This document shows, piece by piece, positions 33,667 through 45,337 of a DNA stretch of 64,000 bases. How positions within the stretch are numbered: position 1 is the stretch's first letter; every line of letters starts with the position of its first letter. The notes beneath the pieces were generated by a model. That model was not told the DNA's origin and made no database searches. It saw nothing but the letters and a program-made list of their open reading frames with translations. Source of the stretch: Vanessa cardui (lineage: Eukaryota; Arthropoda; Insecta; Lepidoptera; Nymphalidae); contig NC_061126.1 in NCBI RefSeq assembly GCF_905220365.1, positions 8,556,001 through 8,620,000 of the forward strand, given 5' to 3'. A program made the translations under genes and the position numbers.

Positions 33667-34010
33667 ATGTATATCATCATTATCATCATCATCATCAGCC
33701 CGTATCCGTCCACTGCTGGACAAAGGCCTCTTCAAGTGCACGCCACTGTGGTCTTTCTCCGGCTACTCGCATCCAGCTCCTGCCGGCCGCCTTGCGTAAA
33801 TCTTCACTCCACCGTGCCTGAGGACGTCCTACACTACGTTTGCCGAGACGCGGTTTCCACTCTAGAACGCGTTTTCTCCTTACGGTTGTCGGTTCTGCGA
33901 CAAATATGATCAGCCCACTGCCACTTCAGCTTACTAATCCGGTAGGCTATGTCGATGACTTTGGTTCTTTGACGGAGCACCTTATTTCTGATGCATAGCC
34001 CTTTCCATAG
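33667..34010 (-). pseudogene. 5'-truncated LINE: C-terminus of reverse-transcriptase ORF
   Basis: On the minus strand: RNKVLRQRTKVIDIAYRISK, then LKWQWADHICRRTDNR, a one-base frameshift near 33860, then KRVLEWKPRLGKRSVGRPQA, RWSEDLRKAAGRSWM and WRALEEAFVQQWTDTG followed by a stop at TGATGATGATG. This is a well-known RTE-like ORF2 ending, with a (GAT)n tail (ATC repeat at 33672-33698 on plus). It is truncated to ~340 bp plus the frameshift, so it is dead. The family name is from memory. Confidence 0.85.
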
Positions 34011-34137
34011 CATATATGTGTATGCTATGCACGCTATATATGTATATATTCAGTAGTGTATGTTGCGTATACGCAACGTATATATATACGTACATCATAT
34101 TATGTATGTGTATATAATTTATGGTTAAATTTTTATC

Positions 34138-34235
34138 TCTCTCGTCGCTCAGCTGTGAAATTCCACGAAATTCTGCCATATATGTACCTACCAACTCGCA
34201 TTGGAGCAGCGTAGTATATAAGTCCACCAGTGTGA
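34138..34235 (+). mobile_element. Metulj-like SINE fragment
   Basis: Middle-body remnant: CACGAAATTCTGCCATATAT, CCAACTCGCATTGGAGCAGC, GTAGTATATAAGTCCACC. Confidence 0.55.
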
Positions 34236-35128
34236 AATTTACTACCATTACTTACCATACTGATTTTTATTAAAGTAGGCTCTTATAAGACCTTTTATAA
34301 CTAAAAATATTAATTAGCTTTTAGTCTAACTAATAGTGCACTTTATTTGCAGTGTGCATACATTGCGACAAATTATAATAAAGCTTTAGTTTTTTATAAT
34401 AATATATTGCTTCTATTCACTGTTACTAGTTATGTGTCCCAAATAAATAAATACCGAAATCTAGCCCGTGGCGTTCTCCTTTTATCCACATTTGTTAAGA
34501 TTCAGCCCACGATTTACAAACCTCATGAGTAACCCATGATATATCTATTTTCAATAAAAGTATATACCAGTATATCTATATAGTAAAAACCTTTTGCGCA
34601 AGATCTTTAATATAAAAGCTTGTTTAGAGAATAAATTTGTCTGGATACAAGTTATAATTTTAAATTATGCACATCTCACGATCAGCATTAATATTATAAA
34701 AAAATGTAATATAAAATTATACATTTTCTTCATAAAGAACTACCTTCCTTTCCAGAATAATACACAAAAGATTTTTATTATTAATAATTTATTAATTGAT
34801 TTTTCCTTGTTTTTCCTAGATATGTTTTTAAGTCCGCTCATATTAATATACGCGTCATTGCTGCTTGGTCACATGCCTTTAAATTAACTACAAGATTATA
34901 ACCTTGTGGTTTGAGTACCGTACAAGTTTATCATAAAATAATTCGTAACATTTTACGTAACCACGGTGCTGTGACTACATTTTGTCAACAATATTTGATA
35001 ACTATCATAATTGAATATACATATCGTATACAATATTTCATGTCTATAGTGTTCACCGTTGCCGCAATGAGGTCTGGAGTCAACCTTAAGTGCAATAGTT
35101 ATGTCTTGATGGCACTTAAAACGGCTTA
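34236..35128. other. AT-rich intergenic DNA, nothing recognised
   Basis: Open frames at 34347-34887 are AT-rich and resemble no domain. Confidence 0.45.
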
Positions 35129-35550
35129 AACGGCTACCTCAATTGAATGCGTATTTGACATTTCCCGTCCGTGCTGTTAACTATTAAGGAATTCGCTCAA
35201 CGGGAGGCAACCCTGAAATTGCGGCTATGTCACAGAAATTATAACATGCTATCTTAATTAAATGTTTGTATGAAATTACGTGTCTTTGCTGTTAATTACT
35301 ATCAGAACCAACCTCGAATGTTAAACTTTTTCAAGGTAACGGGCTATCACAATTAAATGCGTATAGAAAATATCATGAAATTTATTATTTAGAGATATCA
35401 CAATTAAATGGGAATACAAGTTGAGTTCAGATGACGGGAAGCAAATCTAAATGCTTCAGTCATGTCATGGCGAAACTTTAAAAGGGCTGTCATAAATAAA
35501 TATCTATACAAAATGTCGCGTCAATAATGTTAACCTTCGAGGAGCTTTTC
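35129..35550. repeat. Degenerate direct-repeat array (five or six units)
   Basis: The motif GGCTATCACAATTAAATGCG recurs at about 35129, 35250, 35341, 35392 and 35485, with a weak one at 35222, at irregular spacing of about 50-120 bp. Several units continue into a GTATANNAAATNTCGCGTC-like and GTTAACTATT-like part. No ORF covers it. Confidence 0.5.
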
Positions 35551-35800
35551 TTTGAGGCGGAAGGCAAAATAATCACTACAGTACCAGTAAAATTGACTGC
35601 AAAAAACATTTGGATTTGGGTTCGACTTTGCATTTATATGTTAGTCAGTATACTATAAATTGTATGTAAATATATACAATTGTAATTTAAATAAACATTT
35701 AGATAAAATTATAAGCTGTTTCAATAAATAAAGTAATTCTCATGTTTTTATATCAAACGGATTTTACTTAAAGCTTAATGCAATTTAGGTAATAGTTAGT

Positions 35801-36057
35801 TGAAATGCCAAATGGGTCACCTGACTGTAAGTGGTCACAACTATCAATATACATTGATACTATAAGATAATATTAATCATTTCTTAAACCACTACAGCGC
35901 CATTAAGCTTTGGAAGTTATGTAATATGCGTGTAGTTATACTGGCTCACTCACACTTATAATTGGAACATACAAAATTTGCTTCTTGGCGGTAGAATATA
36001 TGATGAATGGTGAAAACCTACTCAGACAGGTTTGGAACAAGCCCTACCACCATATTA
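35801..36057 (+). repeat. Repeat A, diverged copy
   Basis: GAAATGCCAAATGGGTCACC, then GTAAGTGGTCAC, TTGGCGGTAGAATA and GCCCTACCACC in family order. Confidence 0.65.
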
Positions 36058-38339
36058 CAGGTACAGCTATAAGTATCGTCATAGCTGTTCACATATATGT
36101 ACAATATATCATTTTAAACACATTGTAAGAACTTAACATAAGCATATTATTTTCAGAATTTCATTTTACTTTAATTGATCAATTACCAGTCATGAGCAGA
36201 CAGTGCATTTTAAAATACTTTTAAAGTGAGAATTATTAATTAATTAACTGCTCGAAAAAATAAATTTTCGTTGGTTTTTAAGCCAGAATTTATCACGTTA
36301 CGTGAGGGAGAGTACTAATTCTTGTTTATTTTAAATAACTTTATTAAAACAAAATATGTGCTATAACCTCTCGACATTTTCTGGAAGGTGCATTCTGCTC
36401 TCAGAGAGCAGAACAAATAGTAGTCAAGTGACAAGATCTGGGTTATAATGCATTACAACTTTTCCATTAAAAATATACTTTCGGACAATGTTGTAGTAGA
36501 AAGTTTTACTTTAAGATTCAAATTGCACTTTATTTACATCATTTCTTTACAGAATATTTCATCAAAATTCTGCCAAAGTAATAAGTGATGAAAGATTTTC
36601 TTCTTATCTCAATGTATTGATACATACAAAAAGCATTACAATATAACGTCACATTTAAACGACTTCTGAAATTGTTTATGTTCAGTTCTGCACCTTCTGT
36701 ATTCTATAGATATCAAAATTATTATTATACTTCAGAGAAAAAACAGAAGCAATTATTTATATATATCGTCTCTGATATATTAATTTTTAGAAGTCACCTG
36801 ATTTCTCAGGCCTTGATATCTATCGTCAAGGTAGCATGAGTAAGCGATCCCGTGGCGTCGGCCGAAAGACGGAGAGGCTCAGGGCTCCGGGTAGTGCCAT
36901 CCCCCCCCCCCCTTTCCATTAAGTGGAGGAAGCGCGTAATGCGTTTTTCCAGTGTGAAAAAATGGCATTGATATCTATACAATTTCAACTTCTCATTTTG
37001 AAGTTATAATGAAGGGTAATATGGAAATCGAAATTTTCATAAACCTTAAAAATTCTGTATACTTGGTTATATGGGGTAACGTAGTAAAAGAGGCTATAAT
37101 ACAAGATAGTTTAGACCGTATTGTGCAAAACCTACGAAAGCACTAATAAAAGTTTTTGAGATTTCAACGAGAAAAGCAAAGTTCTGTTATAAAATAAAAA
37201 ACATTTTTGAAATGTCTTTAAAATAATATGCATAAAATTGTACATATACAATATGACAGGGTTGCTGTCACTGTGAAAGTAGTTTTATCTTTTGAATATA
37301 AACAACTTTTATTAATGCTTCTGTTGTTTTGGTACAGTTCTGTACAGGACGGTCCATTTTTTATCAGCTGCAAAACATACCCTTAATATGGTTCGAAGTT
37401 ACACTGATTTCGTATTAAAGTTACTTTCATTATTTTTCACAGTAATAAGACTTAAATGTTACGAATAGATAAAGAAAGACGGTTTCCTCTTCACAGCACA
37501 CAAACTCCGCGTACCGGCAATAAGTCCCGAGGCGATAGCAGCGTTTTGTTGTTACGTGCATTTCAACTTTTGAAAGCAACTGGCGGGGTTCGAAACCGCA
37601 ATAGGATTACAGACAGCCCTAGAAGCCTGCACGCGGCGGCTAATACGATTTTATTGTCAATATACAACTTTTTAAAGCTTTTAACTTTGTTTTTACTCGT
37701 ATATTCGCTACGCTAGCGATTCAAACCGAAGCGATGCGTGAATAATGTTAATTGTTTTCATAAAATTAATGATAGTTAAGATTAAAGCGCTTTCAATATA
37801 AAGTAATAGCGCTTTTAAAATCTGTTTCGTTTTTTGTTTTCCCACCTAAAACGTGAGAAGTAACTGAAAATTCGTTTGAGTGGCCAGCATTCCTTTTGTT
37901 GGTAGCTGACGTTCCTTTGAAATAGCTAGAAAATAGCTTAGCCAACCGATTTGTTTCAGCACTGACTGCAACCAATCAAGCTTTTTCAATTTTCGTTCGC
38001 TGACGAACGAAACCTGAAACAACGGGCGCAATGAATCGGCGCAGTGAGCAATCGTCAATTTGCAAACCGCGTTTCATTTTACGATACACTCGAATCGATT
38101 TTTGTTGTCTTTTATGTTGGTCTTTTACAAAATTATTATTTTGATGTAATTATATTTTCAGACGATAAATACATTTTTCTAGGATGACCAGCCTTGAAAT
38201 TAAGTAATTTGAAAGTATAAGTGTTTAACAATATAAATTTGAGTGACATCGTCCCCATCGAGAAGGAAGACAGTAAAACAGTCCAACAAGAAACTAGTAT
38301 ACATAGTTGTTCTGTAAAATTAAAGATTTACAATTATCG
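36058..38339. other. Intergenic DNA with GC-richer patches
   Basis: 36800-36950 (GTGGCGTCGGCCGAAAGACG) includes a run of 12 C and a 60-codon minus-strand frame; it may be an old retroelement 3' region. 37440-37720 has an 86-codon plus-strand frame with no domain, and 37980-38090 is GC-rich. Any of these could be a promoter or first exon, but nothing in the sequence decides it. Confidence 0.35.
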
Positions 38340-38382
38340 TTCTTAATAAGTCCTGCGTTCCCAACGCAGGACTTATTAAGAA
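38340..38382. repeat. Perfect 20-bp inverted repeat, 3-nt loop
   Basis: TTCTTAATAAGTCCTGCGTT (38340-38359), CCC, and its exact reverse complement (38363-38382). Confidence 0.95.
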
Positions 38383-39049
38383 ACCTTGGAGGTTATATCC
38401 ATGACTCTTTTTCTAGAGAGTATTTTTTTAGATTAATAAAAAAAAATGTTTTATGTTAAATTTATATTATTTTTAGTATTTTATTATTTCGTAGATTATT
38501 ACAAATAAAACTTTGTCTGAACCGTATTCGCACGGAAATCAGAAGAGTTTTTATTTTTAGTTTTAATATCAGATTTTATGAATACTATCATTAGGTATCG
38601 TATCATAAATATATTTTAAAGCATCCATCACTATTACTTAGAATTTTTTACATAATGATGTCCTAGAACTAAGACTATAAGTAGTTTTAAGGCCTCTTTT
38701 CTACAAAATAAATATAATTTAAATATAAATATCATTTAAGAAGTTTAAAAATAGAACATACGTCATCTGCAAAAACAGTATAATGTGTTATTAATAAGAT
38801 AAGGTAAATCATTTACATATATTAATAAAAACTTGAACCCAAATATGGTAGCAAAATTGAACTCTGTGGTAATTCCATTTTCGCCAGAGCTCTGAATTTG
38901 GCCCGTTAATAACGACCCGTTTATGAAAACTCTTACATTACGGTAGGAAGAAATAAATTTGAATGCAGGAAAGCTTTGTTCTATAGTGATTCATTTTTTT
39001 TAAAGATTATCATGCCTCACACGATCGAATGATTTTGATAAGTCATAGA
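38383..39049. other. AT-rich intergenic DNA, nothing recognised
   Basis: No supported signal. Confidence 0.45.
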
Positions 39050-39245
39050 TAAATCTATTCTAATATTATACATAAATGTGAAAGTGAGTCTGTCTGTCTG
39101 TCTCACGACCAAACCGCTGAACCAAATTTGATGAAATTTGGTATGAAGCAAACTTTAAATTCAAGAAAGGATATTAAGGCTACTTTTTGCCTAGCCAACC
39201 AACAACAACAACCTAAAACGCAAGCGAAGCCACGGGCGACTACTA
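39050..39245 (-). repeat. Repeat C, second copy
   Basis: GTGAGTCTGTCTGTCTGTCT, AACCGCTGAACCAAATTTGA, TTTGGTATGAAGCAAAC and CGAAGCCACGGGCGACTACT: the lepidopteran 'CCCGTGGCTTCGC' type element, in the orientation opposite to 15655-15795. Confidence 0.55.
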
Positions 39246-39858
39246 GTTCAATATATTTTGAAGCTTCCTGGTTCCTGGCTTTGATAAGAATGGAAGAGAC
39301 CATCCGAGTTAAAAATATATTAATGATTCATTAAGTATGTCTATTTAGAATATTTTCCTCAGTACTTGCAATATTGAGATTTCTTTATTGAAAGCCCAAA
39401 GAAGTATTTTGTTTGTTTGTCTATTTTCTGTTAGCCTGAAGTCAGTGCTGTTGAAATTTTAATTTTTTGTATAACGTTAACATTATTTTAGATACATATA
39501 TATATATATATATGTATCTAAAATATATATATATATATATATTAATTTATATATGCCATTAAATAAGAAGTTTGTAAGTAGTACTTAACTGTAAAAAAAC
39601 ATTTGTACTAAGGTATTTCAAACTTGTATCAAAAGATGCAGTGAGTTTCGGAAAATGTTTTAGTATATAATTTGACATGATGAAAACTCGGCTTTGTTCA
39701 AATAAAATAAATAAAACTAAGCAAACACGGCTTATCCTTTTCATGTAATGCACCTGTAAACGTCAAGCATGACTGCCCGTTGAACTTCATGTCATCGAAT
39801 TTTATGGATTTTATATCGAAATATGTTTGTTTGTTTTGTTTTGTTTTGTTTTATGGTA
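39246..39858. other. AT-rich intergenic DNA with a palindromic TA tract
   Basis: 39484-39525 is a 42-nt perfect palindrome (TTTTAGATACAT...ATGTATCTAAAA) centred on a TA run, followed by another TA run to 39541. Before 39858 there is a TTTTG tandem run. Confidence 0.6.
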
Positions 39859-40112
39859 TAGGTTGGCGGACGAGCATATGGGCCACCTGATGGTAAGTGA
39901 CGCTGTAAGAAATGTTAACTATTCCTTTCATTGTCAATGTGCTACCAACCTTGGGAACTAAGATGTTATGTCCCTTGTGCCTGTAGTTACACTGGCTCAC
40001 TCACCCTTCAAACCGGAACACAACAATACTGAGTACTGTTATTTGGCGGTAGAATAACTGATGAGTGTGTGGTACCTACCAAGACGGGCTTGCAAAAAGC
40101 CCTACCACCAAG
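39859..40112 (+). repeat. Repeat A with a 28-bp internal deletion
   Basis: Starts AGGTTGGCGGACGAGC, ends CCCTACCACCAAG. GATGGTAAGTGACGCTGTAAG lacks the usual segment with GGTCACCATCACCCATAGAC. Confidence 0.8.
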
Positions 40113-40610
40113 TAAAATCTCGATAATACGATTTTTCGGATACATTTTGTCGGCTAAAAATTCGGTTCATTATTTTTAAAGATCTATAATAGTGCATAGG
40201 TTTCGATCGAGGCTATGCCTGCACGAATTCATTAATATAGATACGTTGCGCTTTACAGTTTCATCCGATTTAAATTAATACCATTGACGTCTCCGATTGA
40301 TGTAACATACTGGAATCTCATGTTCTTAATAAAATCAATTTTTTCACGTGACATTGGTAGAACATTTTTTATTCACTTAAATATACACCACAATACTAAA
40401 AATAAATAATACCTATGATATTTTAATTCAATCCTACACTAACGTTACATTTAATAAAATATAATTTCTAAATACTAAGAAAATAAATAATAATATTGTA
40501 TATAGGTTTATGTCTACATAAGTTACATTCACAATGTTTGACATTTAATATCGATTTTCCATGTATGAACCCATGTTACGTTTTGTATTTTGTTGTATCA
40601 CAACAAAGCC
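40113..40610. other. AT-rich intergenic DNA, nothing recognised
   Basis: No supported signal. Confidence 0.45.
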
Positions 40611-40745
40611 CGAGTAATTAAGCACTTAGAGAGGAGAATCGTGCTAGGATAATGAGCAAAACTTTAGGACGCCTACGGCTCTGACTACCACAATAGCCGC
40701 TTAGGTTTATAGATTATGTCTGGATTCCTCTCTCTTTTCCTCTTT
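40611..40745 (+). repeat. Repeat F, copy 1
   Basis: Shares GAGCAAAACTTTAGGACGCC, then CTAC..CAATAGCCG and ATAGATTATGTCTG with 56165-56290 in the same order. Unclassified. Confidence 0.5.
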
Positions 40746-40852
40746 GATTAAAATACCAGCAGCTATTATAACATAAAGTTCATATTTTATTTATAAACTA
40801 CATATTTAGATATTACATTATTATTACTAGATATTACATTATTTTATATAAT

Positions 40853-41020
40853 AGCCTGTAAGTGTCCAATTGATGATCCAAGGCTTTCGTTATCGAGGAT
40901 AAGATTTGGAGTGTATTCCAACCGATGTGGCTTAATAAATACACATTACATACATTAAAATGAAGGTTTTGTAATGTTATATTTTTCACCGCCGAACATG
41001 AAATTAATTAACTCCTATTC
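40853..41020 (-). mobile_element. Divergent Metulj-related SINE, internally deleted
   Basis: TAGCCTGTAAGTGTCC, AAGATTTGGAGTGTATTCCA, then TTTTTCACCGCCGAACATGA. These are tail and body pieces in reverse order, like 5590-5850. Confidence 0.5.
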
Positions 41021-41994
41021 TTCTATTAAATACTATTTAAGCCAGAGATATAACAGCTAATATACAACCGCTAGATAGAATTTCTAAGGGCGGCGGCATC
41101 AATTGATACAACCAGTTTCACTTTTTCAATATAAACCTATATTTAATAATGGCTATTATATTTGCATTGTCTGAAACCTTTCGCTAAGAACCACATTTAT
41201 TATGGACCCTGAAATATTGTGGCTTAACCCTCGATATAATAAGAATTAATAATATCACCAAAGAGGTTTTCATTCTTTATAGATCTTAAAACATTTTATG
41301 AAAAAATACTTATATGATTGAAATTAAATATAAACGTATAGCTTGTAGTAAACATCAGGCAAATATCAGATGTATTATTGTATGCGTAATATACGTTTAA
41401 TTATATCAACAAACATACAGGGAAAATCATTTGTTTTGGTTAAATATTTGAATAGAACATGTAATTTGAAAAGTTCTACGTAAAACACGTAACAGCACAT
41501 AATATTGTTTTATTAATGTTATATTAAAACCTACTTAAACTTTATGTAGTAAATTTAAAGGCTTCTAATCTATTCCGATATCTGGTCTTGAACTGTGATT
41601 GATGGTCTAATTAATCATACAACGCATTATTTTAAAAAAGTAGAACTAGGTTGAAACGTATTATTACACACAAAGATGAATCTATGTGAGATAGTCGACT
41701 GAGAATATATTGTGAGATCGCTTACCTATGTACTGATTGTAACACTGTACAAATTACTATGTGATAAATACACGTACATAATTAATACATTTAATTGATG
41801 TATCCCAGGATGAAACCTCACCTAGGTTCGGGCAATGTCGAATCAATTTGCTATTATTGACAATTTGAGCAAATATATTTTAACACGAATAAATAGGAAA
41901 ATGGTATGAAGGTTGAACATGAAACTATTTCCACTAATACTATTGTATTCATTGTATCGACGTATGTATTTTGTTGTTCGACATGTATAACAAG
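41021..41994. other. AT-rich intergenic DNA, nothing recognised
   Basis: No supported signal. Confidence 0.45.
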
Positions 41995-42128
41995 AAGCCG
42001 ACATGGCCCAGTGCTTAGAACGCGTGCATCTTAATCGATGATTGCGGGTCAAACCCAAAACGCAAACGCAAGCACCATTGAATTCATGTGCGTAATTTGT
42101 GTTTTTTAATACATCTCGTGTTCGGTGA
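41995..42128 (+). mobile_element. Metulj-like SINE, head half only
   Basis: AGCCGACATGGCCCAGTGCT and B box-like GCGGGTCAAACCC, then a small insertion (AAAACGCAAACGCAAGC), ending at CTCGTGTTCGGTGACGACG where another SINE begins. Confidence 0.8.
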
Positions 42129-42282
42129 CGACGACAACGACGGTACCACAAACACCCAGACCCAAGACAACATAGAAAACTAATGGTAATCTACATCGAC
42201 TCGGCCGGGAATCGAACCCGGGACCTCAGAGTGGCGTACCCATGAAAACCGGTGTACACACCACTCGACCATGGAGGTCGTC
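42129..42282 (-). mobile_element. Second tRNA-derived SINE family, copy 2
   Basis: Read from 42282 on the minus strand: GACGACCTCCATGGTCGAGT, B box CCCGGGTTCGATTCCCGG, GATGTAGATTACCATTAG, TTGTCTTGGGTCTGGGTGTT. It abuts the Metulj-like half copy 3' end to broken end, giving a composite SINE. Confidence 0.8.
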
Positions 42283-43007
42283 ATACAAGTATTTAATTAA
42301 TACTTAATGTTAAATTTTTTTGTCGAATATTCACAAAGTCGGTTTCATGCAAAAGGTCACAAAAAGACTTTATGAAACCCTCGAGTAGTGATTGAGTTTC
42401 GGGTAAAAATGTCGGCTCGTTACTACCAAAAGTTAATCGGGCAGTTCTGAAGCGGGTCGCTTGTTAGCACACAGTGCAAAGTAGTTCACAACCCATATTG
42501 GAATTGGTTCACTTGCATGGCCCAGTTGGAGAGAACTTTAATAATGGAAAGAGTCCGATAGCTAAACTTCTGTGATAACGATGCTTACTCGCAAACTTGG
42601 CCTACGGCGAAACAAAATCGACTGACGCGTTATGTAGGCGTGTTGGTGCTGGAGTTCGGCAGTAATCAATATACTTAAGCTTGTTTTTTTTTGTATAAAT
42701 ATTTTGTTGTAAAATTTTGTAAAGGTTATTCAAGTTGTGACTATAATCTTTCTTATATTTATTTAAGTATTTCTGTGTTTATTTTATATCGTATTCCGTG
42801 GAATAATAAAAGTATACAACATTTATTTATAGTTTGAATTAAATTTTAGGCCATAACCATACATTAACGGAACAGCGTGAAACACACGCTCCCTTTTGTT
42901 TTTATAAGCACGAGAGATTATTTAGTCTCATAAAAATAAGTTTATATTGTTTTGTTATGTTAATTGTTTTCTGTTATTTATAAATATTTAGAATTAAAAT
43001 ATCTAAA
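42283..43007. other. Intergenic DNA, nothing recognised
   Basis: 42480-42660 is somewhat GC-richer, without an ORF or repeat I can name. Confidence 0.4.
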
Positions 43008-43202
43008 AGTAACAGCCACTGCTGGGCTAAGACCTCCTCTCCTATAGAGGAGAGAGTTTCGAACATATTCCAGCACGCTGTTCCAATGCGGGCTGGTGGA
43101 ATGCACATGTGGCGGAATTTCGATGAAATTAGACACATGCAGGTTTCCTCACGATGTTTTCCTTCACCGCCGGGCACGAGATGAATTATAAACACAATTA
43201 AG

Positions 43203-43287
<85 letters not shown>

Positions 43288-43360
43288 GTGCTTGCCTGGG
43301 CTTGAATCCGCAATCATCGGTTAAGATGCACGCGTTCAAACCACTGGGCCATCTCAGCTC
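43008..43360 (-). mobile_element. Metulj-like SINE interrupted by a long TA microsatellite
   Basis: Tail (AACAGCCACTGCTGGGCTAA, with a short deletion), body, then about 39 TA units at 43206-43284 between the body and GTGGTGCTTGCCTGGGC, B box and A box up to 43360. The microsatellite replaces the usual GAATTCA spacer of the SINE. Confidence 0.85.
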
Positions 43361-45150
43361 CAAAATATCTACGACGTACATAAATATGGAAATCATAGTA
43401 GACAGTCGTTTATTATAAAATAAAAGCTATGCGGCTGTCACGTTAGTTTTTATTTGCTTATGTGTTTTAAACCAGACAGGTGATACAGAGATGATGAATA
43501 ATCGTTGTCGCAGTTCGGTGTTGTGTTCTAGCCGTGACGTCACGCAATGTAATATAAAACATGGTGAGGTGACGCGCATTAACCTGTGTTAATGTCCAAA
43601 CTTTGAAACTATGTGTTGGATTTCAATGTGACAATAGAGAAACTTTTCAAAAATACCGAATTAACGATAAGGTATAAACTCATTTTGTAATCAAGGTAAA
43701 ATACAATAAAGTAAATATTTTTTAAGTATCTCGTAAAAAGGAATAAATGTTAACTTATTTTAAAAATAGCAATTTTAATAGATAAAATGAACTAAATTAA
43801 AATTTATATTTTGCAACTAAAGCTGGAGTTCGTGTTGGAGTCTAAATATTTCAAGGATTCCACTTTTCTGTCCGGCCTACATTTTTTAACATATGTTATT
43901 AGTATGTATTAATAATACACAAACAAAACAGCTAGGTTACATAATCCAGTTAATCCTAACGTATGAAGTCCCGAGTGATAATTAGTCAAAGGTAAACATT
44001 GCTGATTCGCAACACGTGCAGAGAGAACATGGAGCCTCAATCGCGTAACTGGCACCAAATAAGATCACTTAAATTCCGAACCCGTAGCTTCACCTTCCGT
44101 ATAGCTCAGTCAGTTCTCCTACCTATATGAACCTCTACAGTAATTACACAAAAGAAATTGAACGTTTAAACACAGCCTTCGGTGGCTATTAGCTGCTGCC
44201 GAATAAACTGGAAATTACTAAACCGTGCCTTGCAGCCATGTTATTAAGTTTAGTAGTCTTCTGGGTGGTACTGCGCCATATCTTTAGTGAAAATAACCGT
44301 CTACCTTCGTATTTACGTTTAAATATTAAAACACAAGCAAGTGTTCTGAGCTTGTTGCTAGCTCGGCCTTAGGAATCGTTTAAATAAGCAAATTTGTTGA
44401 ATTTCGTGTGTCCTATTTAACCTGTGTTTCGTTGTTTTATGATAATTAAAAGGTTTTTAGTCCGCAATTAAATGAAAATAATAAGAACTTGAGTTGTGGT
44501 GTAATTTTGCTTAAATGTAACTTCATAACGTATAGTATATATGTGTATATTTTACAAAACGTTGCCTGGTATCAAGTAAGCGTTTATCCGATAATTAATC
44601 GATATATGGTAGAAGTGATTCTCGTGTATTACTAATCTAATCGTGCAATAGCACATTTCGGCTGACTGACCCGACTGCTGTTGATCGATCGATACATATA
44701 CTATTTATTAATACGAGTATGTTTCAAAGGTTTATTCACAGCCATTCAATTGGCTTAATATTCCATCGGCGTAGTGAATTTTTTAATTTGTATACGAATC
44801 GTAGTTAATAACGGAAAAGTCATAAAATACTAGCATCTCTTTTCGACTTTATCTACGACTTTAATTTTTACCTGTAATTTATAACCAAGATCTCAGGAAA
44901 TCTTATTGTCAATTTACAAAATGAACGGAATACATTATAATAGTAGTAAATACAATATGTTATTTGTGTTATCACATTATGTCGAATGATTAATAATTAA
45001 GTGAAATGAAGCATTGTTGTGAATTGCAATTTGTGTTTTTGTTAGTAACTGTTTAGCTAATTATCGTAATCAATATGCATTATGAAATTTGGCATATGAA
45101 ATTACATACAAATTAGACATTATAATGTGATTATACCGTATTGTCTAATT
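43361..45150. other. Intergenic DNA with a CRE-like motif
   Basis: GTGACGTCAC (43534-43543) is a palindromic CREB-type site followed 9 bp later by ATATAAAAC. No ORF or transcript evidence follows. The remainder is AT-rich. Confidence 0.35.
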
Positions 45151-45193
45151 GCGTCTTCGTGGATCAACTGACTAGTTCAATCCACGAAGACGC
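45151..45193. repeat. Perfect 14-bp hairpin
   Basis: GCGTCTTCGTGGAT (45151-45164) and ATCCACGAAGACGC (45180-45193). The 15-nt spacer itself pairs AACT/AGTT. It is followed at 45194-45220 by a second GC stem CCCCTC/GAGGGG. Confidence 0.9.
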
Positions 45194-45337
45194 GCCCCTC
45201 TTTTTTCTGCGAGGGGAAAGGGTGGGGTGCGGGAAGCTAAATTGAAGTTTCTAAACTAGTCTTGACTTCTAGAGATGACCACGACTCGGCGGATGTGTCT
45301 AGTTTAATTGTTCTATGAATCACTTATATTTTTAACT

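Noticed and set aside
34347..35129. Three plus-strand ORFs of 61-97 codons
   Set aside because: AT-rich, Ile/Asn/Lys-heavy translations expected from random AT-rich DNA.
35129..35550. CRISPR-like array
   Set aside because: Units are diverged and irregularly spaced, and the window is clearly eukaryotic.
37456..37716. 86-codon plus-strand ORF in a GC-richer patch
   Set aside because: No recognisable domain; kept only as an unassigned patch.
42974..43396. 140-codon minus-strand ORF
   Set aside because: It is a SINE read through a TA microsatellite (alternating Tyr/Ile); no gene.
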